A DNA stretch of 64,000 bases from Ascaris suum (GCA_013433145.1 CM024173.1:6384322-6448321), one strand, 5' to 3'. Shown: positions 9,701 to 46,588, numbered from the stretch's first letter. Numbers and translations: made by a program. The notes: a model not told the origin generated them from the letters alone.

Positions 9701-12126
9701 TGTAATTTTTATATAAACTGGCACAACTGGCTTGCCGAACCTTCCGTGAACGGTGGCGACGAGCACATTGCCTGTTAATTTTATTCAGCTACGTTGCTGG
9801 TTGCTGGCTGATGTTTCTCATGATATTTTTGACACCCGGAAATGATCTTTCGCAACCACCCAATACAACGATGACTTGGGTGATAGCAAAGATATTATGA
9901 TGCGCGATAATGAATATTAGTGCTTGCGCTGTTTCAAGTACCTTTGTTATACCTCATCTTTCCTTACTTGATTCTCCAATAAGCAATGCTCCCGCTTCAT
10001 CACAGCTGTGATTGTTTTGTCTCATTTATACAATACGGTCAACGGAGAGGTCCTATCAAACCTTACTGTTGCAGCTTAGAAAGTTCCCATGCTGTACTCC
10101 ACATGAAGTCCTTGAGTGGCTAGTACAAATCACTGACAAGTGTTTGAGCTGAAAGCATTTTGAATTGCAGCTGGAAATGTCATGAAATGTCTGTTTTGAA
10201 TTATACACAATACCTGCACTAGACCATCACATCATAAAGTTCTAGTTTTAAACAGCCGATTTTAAGGAACCGCTATTTATATGGTATTTATGTTGGCTGG
10301 CAAAATTGTATTGTTGAATTTGTTTGTAATGATGGTCATGACGGAGTTTGAAATTCTTCGATGCGATCCGAAAAATCAATCAAACGATTATGAGGCTCTC
10401 GATCATATTGGCTCCAAGGTAGGCAGGTCATCCATCCACAAATCTGAAAAGTTCATTTCGCATCGACGAAGATAATATGAGGTCACTGAGGTCAATATTC
10501 ACTGACGTCACTGAGATATTAGGTGGTGTTCTTTATTAAGGTAAGCCAAAATTGCATTCTAACGCGCTATGAACTATCGTTGAGAAAAGAAGCTGAAATG
10601 GCACACCAAGCACAATTTTATTCGGTTGTTGATTTCCGAAGTATTGAAGCTGCTATTTCGGCACGTCAAATTTTTTTAGGTACTGGCTTTATCATGGTCG
10701 GTATTCTCTGAAACAGTTTTTGCAGTTGCCGTTTAGGTAGGAGAAGGAAGCAAAGACTATTTCTATTCGAGTTTCTTTCGACCAAAGTGCAGTGCATATC
10801 TGTCTTCTCAAGAAGAAAACCATGACTGCCGTAGGAGGCGAGTAATTGCAGATTCCAGCGAGTGTTGGCTAACGGTACTCTTTAAAAATGTCGTTTTCAA
10901 GGTAGGTCCAAGCATGCTCACGCAGAATTTGAGGTGAGTGCCATGGGCTATTACCACAAAACATCAATCTGTGCTTCTCTCACTTGTTGTCGGGATATGA
11001 TATCTTCAACACGCGCTTCGCACACTCAAATCTTCTTCATTCAGGCGCTGAAAATATGCAAACAATACAAACGCCATCATCTGCCTAATCTCGGTTTTCC
11101 GGATGCCTATCACACATCAATGGTATGTGATCGACTTGATGCGAAGGTAAGCAAACTCTTCTTCCTCACTTGACTGTAGAATGTGAACGAGTGCATCCAT
11201 GAGTGTATGTATGTGCGTTTGGTTTCTGCCGACCTGACTATTTCTTTGCCAGTCAAGAAAGATAATGCACAATAACGATGCATAACAGAAACGGACGTTT
11301 TACAGTAACATAGTAAACCATGGTATGTCGTGGTTCATTGGAGATAAAGGGTAGATTCTTGAGAGTGCTTTGTTTCGACATTTTGCTTCTAAAGTGAGGT
11401 GTCCGTCACTTGCGTGAGTAAATTTGCTTCTAAAATAATAATGCATAGGACTAACTGCTGAGCCTTGTAAAATAAATCTGTATCTCGCGACCATTTGTAG
11501 ACCGAAGCTGTTACCTGTAAGTAAGGAAGTTCTGGAGGGATTTTTGCTTATGTTCAGAAGGTGATGAATTAATGAACATCTATGAATATTCTGAGTAATA
11601 ATGACCTTTTCTGCAGAGAACAGCACTTCGCCTCACTAATATATCAACGCTTATCCTTAAATGGAGCCTCTTCTGCTGCGACTTGATAACAGTTGTACTA
11701 CCATCTTGAATAAGACATCTTCCTTGATGAAGCGACGTCTTTCCACTAAGCCCTCTCGAAAGCTTTGAAGGAAAAGATCGCCCTCCCCCTCTCCCCTCCC
11801 TCCCTAACTCCGTAAAAAATCAGCAATAATTTCTCTTCCTTCTGAGTCACCAAAGTTAAAATTCACGTTTTAAAAAATCTGAGATATTATTTTATTGTTG
11901 CAGTTGGATAAATTCTTTCAGCAAAAGTCTGTTTGTCTCAACGAAGCGTTCATCTCAGTCGGTTCTTCTTAAAAGCGAGAATGGTTTTGCCTTACCTTGT
12001 GCATTGTATACCTTTTACGTAGTTTAACGTAACATTTTGCAGATAGAGCTGCTCGCACATTCCATAAACGCGCTTTGTTGGCATATCAATTTCGCCTCTA
12101 ACATCCGTGGAGACTTGATGAAATAA
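663..12126 (+). CDS. Polycystin (TRPP/PKD) channel, C-terminal half, 5'-partial, 14 exons
   Basis: Spliced gene with exons 663-762, 1139-1244, 2068-2164, 2229-2323, 3497-3618, 4548-4651, 4907-5125, 5680-5836, 6854-6941, 7010-7146, 8144-8376, 10267-10418, 11045-11146 and 12043-12126. All junction phases agree, giving 597 residues and a stop. Order of parts: S1 (about residues 40-60), extracellular polycystin (TOP) domain (70-285) with FW, LRQVR, and YTGGGYVQ motifs and the WIDEGTRAVFIEFSAYN block, S2 (300-325), S3 (350-375), S4 (386-405), S5 (425-445), pore helix with SLLGK, S6 (486-510), an NDYE motif and a helical tail. Polycystins are cation channels of cilia; in C. elegans LOV-1 and PKD-2 act in male mating neurons. 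The pore has LLGK rather than the LLGD of PKD2, which leans toward a LOV-1/PKD1-type subunit, but I would not fix orthology. The N-terminal region is missing from the model and probably lies upstream of the window. A further exon between 10418 and 11045 cannot be excluded. Confidence 0.88.
1139..1244 (+). CDS. Polycystin exon (S1)
   Basis: Acceptor gttgcag, donor gtgtgc. Encodes VTTREIAFVFVSVNICLG and a following AYYYQVE, the typical polycystin S1 with the Y-rich post-S1 stretch. Ends in phase 0. Confidence 0.85.
2068..2164 (+). CDS. Polycystin exon (start of TOP domain)
   Basis: Acceptor tcttcag, donor gtaata. Encodes a segment with FTQITTVAAFWSYMQTHF, matching the conserved 'F..I.....FW.(F/Y)' block that opens the polycystin extracellular domain. 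Ends in phase 1. Confidence 0.85.
2229..2323 (+). CDS. Polycystin exon (TOP domain)
   Basis: Separated from the previous exon by a 64-bp intron. Acceptor gattatag, donor gtatac. Encodes VSWYDGKPAWGMRGFMNDK; the phase-1 join makes Asp across the junction. Ends in phase 0. Confidence 0.8.
3497..3618 (+). CDS. Polycystin exon (LRQVR motif)
   Basis: Encodes VSRTMGYGILRQVRSVPNRN followed by a Cys-containing stretch. This is the polycystin 'LG...LRQ.R......C' signature. The acceptor is unusual (atttgag), but it is the only one that keeps phase 0 with the previous exon. Donor gtgtgt, phase 2. Confidence 0.8.
4548..4651 (+). CDS. Polycystin exon (TOP domain)
   Basis: Acceptor tatttag, donor gtgcca. 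Encodes FEDNTPAYSVGWKSA and YIYYSQEALQG, matching the 'Y..GW ... Y.Y.s.eeL.G' spacing before the GGGY loop. Completes Arg with the previous exon; ends in phase 1. Confidence 0.8.
4907..5125 (+). CDS. Polycystin exon (GGGY loop and core of TOP domain)
   Basis: Encodes YTGGGYVQTL and WIDEGTRAVFIEFSAYN, the most diagnostic polycystin block (human PKD2 has an equivalent 'L..GTR.VFI.FS.YN'). Acceptor ttcaag (AAG type) is set by phase; donor gtaagc, phase 1. Confidence 0.92.
5680..5836 (+). CDS. Polycystin exon (pre-S2 and S2)
   Basis: Acceptor tattgcag, donor gtgagt. Encodes FPTASIQIVRLLND and a hydrophobic segment VLYTLLCIFLPLNELFMLFF corresponding to S2. Phase 1 in, phase 2 out. Confidence 0.85.
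6854..6941 (+). CDS. Polycystin exon (S2-S3 loop, start of S3)
   Basis: Encodes a segment beginning TQLWNSLRDSFP and ending ERQSALIL. The WN pair before S3 and matching phases (2 in, 0 out) support it. Acceptor tttaag (AAG type), donor gttagt. Less conserved than its neighbours. Confidence 0.62.
7010..7146 (+). CDS. Polycystin exon (end of S3, S4)
   Basis: Acceptor tatttag, donor gtaatc. Encodes LNFLAFLSIVVFFTCMKMIN, which aligns in pattern with the S3-S4/S4 region of polycystins ('F..F......F...iK.i..l'). Phase 0 in, phase 2 out. Confidence 0.85.
8052..8176 (+). repeat. Tandem triplication of a splice acceptor plus exon start
   Basis: Three copies of a 41-43 bp unit start at 8052, 8093 and 8136. 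Each holds acttgcag followed by atttaatcgtcgtattggg and ttgttcactcaga; only the last joins the full polycystin exon. Units 1 and 2 end in ...cagat and ...cagatac. Confidence 0.95.
8144..8376 (+). CDS. Polycystin exon (S4-S5 linker, S5, pore helix)
   Basis: Encodes RFNRRIGLFTQTLSQSAR, S5 (IVVFGAVFGIVSVAFDSALF) and a pore helix ending SLLGK. Acceptor cttgcag at 8143 is the third of three identical copies (8059, 8100, 8143). Starting at 8060 instead also keeps frame and would add 28 residues. Donor gtattc, phase 1. Confidence 0.85.
9377..9656 (+). repeat. 22-bp direct repeat pair inside polycystin intron
   Basis: Copies at 9377-9398 and 9635-9656 read aattcattg(a/c)ggcctaatgcgc with one mismatch, bracketing 236 bp. 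They lie in the 1,890-bp intron between the pore exon and the S6 exon. Possibly a small insertion footprint. Confidence 0.6.
10267..10418 (+). CDS. Polycystin exon (S6 and proximal tail)
   Basis: Encodes S6 (MVFMLAGKIVLLNLFVMMVM) then TEFEILRCDPKNQSNDYEAL; the 'NLFV..(L/M)MTEFE...NDYE' pattern is typical of the polycystin S6 and tail. Acceptor ttttaag is set by phase 1; donor gtaggc, phase 0. Confidence 0.88.
11045..11146 (+). CDS. Polycystin exon (cytoplasmic tail)
   Basis: Acceptor cattcag, donor gtaagc, 34 whole codons, phase 0 on both sides. Encodes a tail segment ending HTSMVCDRLDAK. Supported by strong splice sites and in-frame continuity with the next exon rather than by strong homology. 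Confidence 0.65.
12043..12126 (+). CDS. Polycystin terminal exon
   Basis: Acceptor attttgcag, 27 codons then TAA at 12124-12126. Encodes IELLAHSINALCWHINFASN and a short end; with the previous exon it gives a helical heptad-like tail ('RLDAKIELLAHSI'), as expected for a polycystin C-terminal coiled coil. Confidence 0.65.
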   Translation: MELLAHSINALCWHINFASNIRGDLMK

Positions 12127-15100
12127 TTCATGCGAACAAAGATGTGGTTACCTGCTCTACATACGATACTTCAGTTACATTTATTACCGTTTTGATTAGG
12201 CAACGAGTACCTTACTGACAATTTTTCTGAATTCGTCGCAAAACCGACGTATACCGTCATAACTGTTATCGCCAAATTTTGAGTTTTCAAATAGCCCAAA
12301 GTTTTTTGTAAGCCCCCAACTAAACGATACAATGCACTTATTTTTCTGTATCATTATACGACCTATTTTTTTTGTATAATGCTTGTTCAAAGCATAAACT
12401 TTTGATATTGGACAAATTTCGTTTTTAATACATAGTGACATCTTCATCAGTTGGTATTCTTTGCAATAAATTTAAATGCGAAAAACTCTCAATTCGTCCG
12501 TTTGTGTCATCGAAGGGTGTTGCGTCATACAAAGCAATGTTGCAAAGATCAACAATGAGAAGGTATCACCGCTGCATGGAACACTCATCCTTTCATGAAT
12601 ATGATTACCTACGGTCTAAATTATCCGTTTTTGTGTATGGGCGTTTCTTTATTTCATTTTTAAGGGACATGTAAGCATTGTGCGACTATTTGATATTGCC
12701 TACGAGGAAAAAGTGTTTCATCCTAAACTTTGCATACATTCATAAACATATGAAATCTTTTTAAGCAGCTTTCACAATCACTTCCGTGCCAATAGTGATG
12801 AATGTTGATGACTGATCTGTTACTGAAAAGAACTGTGAAAGCAGTAATTAGCAAACGTTTCTTGAAAAATCCATCGAACAAGAGCTGAAATTCTCCGTAT
12901 GAAACTAGGCAGCACATGATCGCATAGGTTATGGATATTGCTAGTGCGAATGAGATTAGGCAGATCCATAAAATTCTACTTATAATTCTATGAATTCATT
13001 CCTTTAGAGCTAACGCTTGTTTAATCATATCTTACAGCTAACGCTTGTTTAGTTCATGTTCTAATGAATTCTTTACGATTTCATTTTGGAAAACTTCAAA
13101 ACTTCCAACGAATCCGTTACATTTCTAACTCGAACTGGAGCAAAATACAAAAGTTTGGGGAAATTCATTGGTGGATTTGATTAGGCTTAGCAATGTTTAG
13201 TCTTTTAGTTAATGCCAACTGGAGAAACAAAGATATTAGGCCCTAAGACTTCAATTGACGAAATCCCAAAGAGAACTTTATGGAATTGTCTAACTGCTTT
13301 CGTAGCACTGACATTCACAATGAATTGTGGAGTTAGTTAAGGGACTCAGTGTAGCTACCGCAAAGCATTGTCACTCACACCACATTATATTATGCAGTAG
13401 GGTTTTTGCTTAATGTCAGAAAATGAGTGCTTGCAATGTCTGTTTTGTTAAGAAGGCAATTTCGCGATTCAACGAAAATGTTTTCGTTCTTCAACGGCAC
13501 TGTTCTGTTCAGAAGAAAACCGGAAAGATGTGTTTGTAACTATTGCTTTTAGCATTGTTTTATTCGCTCTAATTTCCATTACGATTTAGTCAAGCACCTT
13601 TTGGCTTAGAATGTGCATTTTCTTATAATAAGACAGCTTTACTGCTATGGTGCCTAGGAATCTAGAATCAGTAAGCATACAATCAGTAAGCCAGTAAGCA
13701 TACCTTGTATAATAACGAACAATAACGAATTCTAGAATAGAGGTAACCATTTTAGCAATATATTACGACAAAGAATGCAGAAAGACTTTCTGAAGCTAGC
13801 GCATATTCGTTCCGCTATGCAGTGAGCGGAATAGAATTTTAAAAAACTGCCTATTAAAATCTCAATTTTAGACATTAACTGACGGGAATATGTCCCATCA
13901 TGACAAGACATCACAGATATGAAATGGAGATGAAGACATACTCCAGTTCTGAATGATTCTTAAAGCTCTTTGTTTCAAGTCGTTAATTTGCAAAAGATCT
14001 TAGATTTTCGCCAAATCCTTCTCGTATTATTTTTCTATCACGATGTTTGCTTTATTCTGAGCTAAATTCTCATCAAGCTGACGTGACCCTTGATTTGCTG
14101 TGAAGGGGAAACAATACTGGTGATCCCAATTTTCCACTGAATCGCTGAAAGTCTACACGGCATCAGATTTATTGTTTTAGCATCACCAACTATTTGTATA
14201 GGATCGACTGCTTATGTTGTAGAAAGAATCGCAACTTTCAAATCGAATAGAAGAAAACACCTCTTTTAATGATGCGATTAGATGAGTATTTTGTAGAAGC
14301 TGTCATTTGCAGCTGTCAACAGCAAAACAAAACGGGTTAAATTTTGTAATGGCGAATGGCAACACATTTATCCAATAACGGCGAGCCAGCACAAACCTGT
14401 TGCATAATGTGTGAACAAGCTATGCGACATTTTTTTGCGTCGATGACAACAAGAAACCATTTGAAGGCGAAACCTTGACCATTCGCCTGCAGAAACGGTC
14501 TTCGTCGGCATATTCTCTATAAAATCCATCCATCATGCCAATTCATCGCATTGTGTCAATATTTTTGCCAAACGGTAATCGCTTTTCTCTAAGCAGTTTG
14601 GAACAAAAAAACTTTGAGGAAAGTGTTCATTCCTTTCACACATTATTTCTTAGCATGCCAATCATTCAGATGTCCCATTTTCATGCTGAACCATGGCAGA
14701 GCAGTTTTTGCAGCTTATGAAATTCAGCTTACAATGATTATATTAATGAGATGTCTACTTGCTAGTTGGATACAATGAGATTTCCCATGGAATTTTCATA
14801 CATCTTTTCGATATCGTGTGAACGAAGAAGGCGGACATGTTAGACATGAATTATTCGTATTTATGCATCAGTGCCAAAGAAAGGAGGAACTGCAAGGTGA
14901 TGGATTCAACAGCTTAATGGTTGCTCACATACTGCTGTGTTCATTTTTTAAAGCATAGAATGTGAGATTTGTTATGTGATCGCTTTCATTAACACGTCAC
15001 CTTTTTCGTTGCTTTTTTTTGTTCATACTTGGGCGTTCACGAGAACTTCATCAGGAAACATTCAGCGCTTGCGCCTTCTTATACTGAAATGCAATGCTCC

Positions 15101-15229
15101 GTTCTTCACAATATATTTCAAAAACACCTCCATTACCAAAACTTCTTTGGCATTTTCTTTGAGGGATGGGTACTTTGATTGCAGATTTCTTTTAATTCTT
15201 TCAAAAATAACTTGTTTCATTTCAGAGGT
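12127..15229. other. Intergenic, no supported gene
   Basis: AT-rich sequence without an ORF that shows family motifs or credible splice structure on either strand. It contains small local duplications, such as agctaacgcttgttta twice near 13007 and 13036. Confidence 0.6.
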
Positions 15230-15622
15230 ATGATGGCATTACGACACTGTACGTGCATAATCTTTTTGTTTGTTATGATAGAGGCATTTCTTTCCGGAGG
15301 CTCAGGAGGATGCGGTAACGGAGGAGGTGGAGGAGGATGCTGTGGTGGTGGTGGTAGTGGAGGATGTTGCGGTGGTGATGGTGGCGCTGGTGGCCTTGGT
15401 TTTTGTTGCATTCCACTTTGCCTGCCGCAGGTTAAGTTGCCCAGCCTATGCGACTGTTTTCCCAGCCCTTGTTGCTGTGGTGGTGGCAGCGGTCTCGGAG
15501 GTGGATGTTGTGGTGGAGGTGGTGGCGGTCTCGGAGGTGGATGTTGTGGTGGAGGTGGTGGCGGTCTCGGAGGTGGATGTTGTGATGGAGGTGGCGGCGG
15601 TGGAGGATGCTGCTGTTGCTGA
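15230..15622 (+). CDS. Small secreted Gly/Cys-rich protein
   Basis: A 130-residue single-exon ORF starting ATGATG just after a splice-type acceptor (tttcatttcag ending at 15225), which may be a trans-splice site. Residues 2-21 form a hydrophobic signal peptide (CIIFLFVMIEAFL core). The mature part is about half glycine with clustered CC/CCC pairs and one less biased centre (CIPLCLPQVKLPSLCDCFPS). Three 36-bp repeats at 15491-15598 encode GLGGGCC(G/D)GGGG units. Comparable Gly-rich secreted peptides in nematodes are structural cuticle/surface proteins or antimicrobial-like peptides; the role here is unknown. The ATG at 15233 is an equally good start. A reading frame on the opposite strand is only a shadow of the repeat. 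Confidence 0.75.
   Translation: MMALRHCTCIIFLFVMIEAFLSGGSGGCGNGGGGGGCCGGGGSGGCCGGDGGAGGLGFCCIPLCLPQVKLPSLCDCFPSPCCCGGGSGLGGGCCGGGGGGLGGGCCGGGGGGLGGGCCDGGGGGGGCCCC
15491..15598 (+). repeat. 36-bp coding tandem repeat, three units
   Basis: Units start at 15491, 15527 and 15563. The first two are identical; the third carries substitutions, including GGT to GAT (Gly to Asp). All stay in frame with the Gly/Cys-rich protein. Confidence 0.9.
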
Positions 15623-24700
<9,078 letters not shown>

Positions 24701-25255
24701 GACGAAAGGTATGTCCTTCTCTCTTCTCAAATCCGAGAAACATTCAATAAAGCGGTCACAAGACGAAAACATACCCTACCCTTCTACCTACTGCCTTGCC
24801 TCCTTATCTCGGGGTTACCAACTTTAGTCGTCGGGAGCGCCGCAGCCAGCGGAACTCAAGGTATACATATACCAATTCCAGAAACTCAGAACTGTACAGT
24901 AGAACGGTTCAGCCATCTTACGACGATAAGAGTAAGCGTTTTCGAAAGAAAATTGAAACGAGTGGAAGCTATCAGTTGTTTCCAGATCACTCGTAAGATC
25001 TGCACTCGAGCGTTTCTCCTATTCAGTATGTACGAAACTCTTGAAGAACCAATTATATCAGCCGTCACAGCTCAAGCATGTGAAGAGATTAGAAACACCG
25101 AGCGCTTCAGCGGGCTCCAGCTCGAAAGGATCGGTGCAAAAAGGTGGAAGAGTTCTCAACCGTCAACCGCTTCTTACGCTATCTTTGGTGAAAGATGTAC
25201 TGCTACTGTGAACTACGATTTGGATGAAGGCTACGTGTTGACTGGCGATGATGTG

Positions 25256-25353
25256 CATATCGATTCTTGTCTGGCAAACGTCACGGCTTGCAAAGCGTCC
25301 ACCGGAAAGTGCATGGCTGATGGTCGAATTGTTCTATGGGATAAGAAAATGCT
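25256..25353 (+). repeat. 98-bp inverted repeat, left copy
   Basis: Identical over 98 bases to the reverse complement of 26692-26789. This copy lies within the Cys-rich part of the envelope-like ORF. Similarity ends abruptly on both sides. Confidence 0.95.
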
Positions 25354-25407
25354 CGTTGAACAGTGCGCATGGCACCGAGTGGGCACATATCCCGCACAGG
25401 TTACAGA

Positions 25408-25441
25408 GAAGAAGAAGAAGAAGAAGAAGAAGAAGAAGAAG
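25408..25441 (+). repeat. (GAA/AAG)n microsatellite inside the envelope-like ORF
   Basis: Thirty-four bases of pure GAA repeat kept in frame, encoding a poly-lysine run in the middle of the ectodomain, where it is not expected in a functional glycoprotein. Confidence 0.9.
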
Positions 25442-26483
25442 ATCATCGTTGACAAACTTCAAGCTTCTTTCGTTCCACTCGAGGCATTTGACGAAAGCTG
25501 GACGCAAGCAGAACAGTGTCAACTTCAGTCGTTTGCACCTATGCAAAACGGTATTCTCATCACATTTGATGACTGGAAACAACAGGATGTCACCGACTGG
25601 TACCGAAAGGCAAGACTTCACGCACTGAACATATCCTCTGTTGAACTTGGAACAAGATTCGATCGAGAGAACGCGAAGTTTCAATACGCTTCTGATAGGT
25701 GGCTGCAGCAGTTTAAACTGCACCTAAATAAGTATGCCGAAACACAATGTCAAACGAGAAACAATTTCCTTATCCTTATTCGGAGCATCAGTCGAAGCGA
25801 CCCTTCGATGGCAGCTAAGTTGTTGCTTCATCGGGGCGACGTGTCGGCGATACGAGAAGGCGACAAACTAATTGTGTTTCCACATAACGGAATCATTGAA
25901 AAGAGCAGCGAGGGAACCCACGGTGGGGAAATTGAGAACGAACTCGTGTTCTGGTCAGCCACCCTTCAAGACACGTCAATATAACAAGCTCAAGCGCAGA
26001 TCGATCTACTCAAATCACGAAGTGCTCGTTGGGGCTTGAGAGCAAAACTGTCAACGTTCTCTGATAGCCGCACGGCTCTCTCAGACTTCGGGAACGAAAT
26101 TGAAACGCTTGCAGAAGAAGCTAACAGCAATATCCAACATATCTTTGAAGCGTTCCAGTATTGGGAAGCTTTACTCATCGTTATTGCAATCATCACAGTA
26201 TCTATAATAATTACTTTTGCAGCAATCAAATGCATGGCCGTCGTGAAGAAACTTCGAAAGAAAGGCGAAATATCCAACCCGACAGTTATTTTCATCAAGG
26301 AAAATGCAGCGGAATCAACTGTAATCGAAAGCCTTCAGCAACACATCGATCGGATGCGGTTCGAACCAGTTATCATTGGGCGCAAGGATCGTCGCCTCGG
26401 GAGTGTCGCGTCAAATGGCGAAACAGTCAAAACAAGATTCCAGCGAAATGATCAAGAAGATTTCGCTGGAGATTTTGTGAGAA

Positions 26484-26531
26484 AGGAAACATAAAATCCT
26501 CACTTTGTTGTGAGAGGATTTTATGTCTCCT
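26484..26531. terminator. Hairpin overlapping the envelope-like stop codon
   Basis: Arms 26484-26501 and 26514-26531 pair over 18 bp with one mismatch and a 12-base loop (core arm acataaaatcctc). The TAA stop at 26492-26494 is inside the left arm. It could be an RNA 3'-end element of the retroelement or virus; the function is a guess. Confidence 0.5.
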
Positions 26532-26691
26532 CCTTTGTTATCATTCTTTGTAAACGTATTTAACTATCGTCGTCTCTTAGTCTACGCCTCTTTCTAAAGG
26601 TCCTTAGGGGACCCCCCTCTTCCCCTTTCCCACATATTTTTGCCGCGTTTTTACGCGACAATTCAGACAGTGCTTTTCTATAATAAAAACC

Positions 26692-26789
26692 AGCATTTTC
26701 TTATCCCATAGAACAATTCGACCATCAGCCATGCACTTTCCGGTGGACGCTTTGCAAGCCGTGACGTTTGCCAGACAAGAATCGATATG
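26692..26789 (-). repeat. 98-bp inverted repeat, right copy
   Basis: Inverted identical copy of 25256-25353, located 198 bp beyond the end of the envelope-like ORF. Flanking DNA is unrelated to the ORF, so the small minus-strand reading frame through it is a chimera, not a gene. Confidence 0.95.
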
Positions 26790-26890
26790 AAGGAAGCGAT
26801 ATGATCCCTCACTTTCTGGAAATTTTCCTTCGAAGGCAAAGTGGAAATGGAAAATATCTGTATTCCATATGAAATTTTGCGTATTTTCAG

Positions 26891-27147
26891 GCACTGATAG
26901 CGATTTACATGAGAATGCTTGTGAGCTGTACGGTCTGAGAAAGAAGAGTTATGGAAGCAGGCTTGAAACATACACGAATGACAGTGTAGACTGCTTCCTG
27001 AGGTTGCCATCGATGAGTGGGGTTGCGTTTGCGAGCCAACACAGTGCACACATAACAAACAAGGAGGTGGCGAGTGCTCGTTTCGCATACGTCGTTCTGT
27101 CCATTCTGGCGATCTCTGCAACCTGTCTCTTCATTTGTTTTATATAG
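26891..27147 (+). CDS. Possible terminal exon with C-terminal membrane anchor
   Basis: After a good acceptor (gcgtattttcag) there are 85 codons to a TAG. They encode a two-Cys segment and end in a hydrophobic stretch, FAYVVLSILAISATCLFICF, next to the stop. This resembles the last exon of a type I membrane protein, but no upstream partner exon was found and no family is recognised. The antisense strand of the same DNA also reads as a signal-peptide-like ORF, so the strand is not certain. Confidence 0.3.
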
Positions 27148-46515
<19,368 letters not shown>

Positions 46516-46588
46516 AAACGAAACCTTGCCTAGGAGAGCTGCAGCCCTTTCACAGTGGGCTGCAGCTCTCCTAGGCAAAGTTTCGTTT
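46516..46588. ncRNA. Near-perfect 73-nt hairpin, candidate miRNA precursor or mini inverted repeat
   Basis: Arms 46516-46547 and 46557-46588 pair over 32 bp with one C/T difference (G-U capable in one RNA orientation) around a 9-base loop, tttcacagt. The arm contains ttgcctaggagagctgcagc. Size and shape fit a nematode miRNA precursor, although such complete pairing is more like a young hairpin or MITE-derived small RNA source. No expression evidence is available. Confidence 0.35.

Larger units (their letters stand above)
24701..26494 (+). pseudogene. Orphan envelope-glycoprotein-like ORF with one in-frame stop
   Basis: One reading frame is open from 24701 (after TAA at 24698) to 26494 except for a single TAA at 25982-25984. 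It has a hydrophobic signal-like leader at about 24773-24840, many cysteines between 24890 and 25380, a long extracellular part, and near the end a 26-residue membrane anchor at 26165-26242 followed by a basic, charged tail. This architecture is that of a viral-type class fusion glycoprotein, as carried by some nematode BEL/Pao retroelements or endogenised RNA viruses; the specific class is not resolved. A run of 11 lysines (25408-25441) comes from an AAG microsatellite. No polymerase or LTR pair was recognised nearby, so it is probably a decayed fragment. The true start is unclear; ATG at 24711 is out of frame. Confidence 0.6.

Noticed and set aside
10540..10711. Possible polycystin tail exon around 10548-10675
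   Set aside because: It is open in frame after 10418, but has no clear acceptor and its plausible donor gives the wrong phase for 11045; no family motif.
26604..27121. Minus-strand ORFs through the inverted 98-bp copy
   Set aside because: They join an inverted scrap of the glycoprotein frame to unrelated sequence; no start, anchor or splice evidence.
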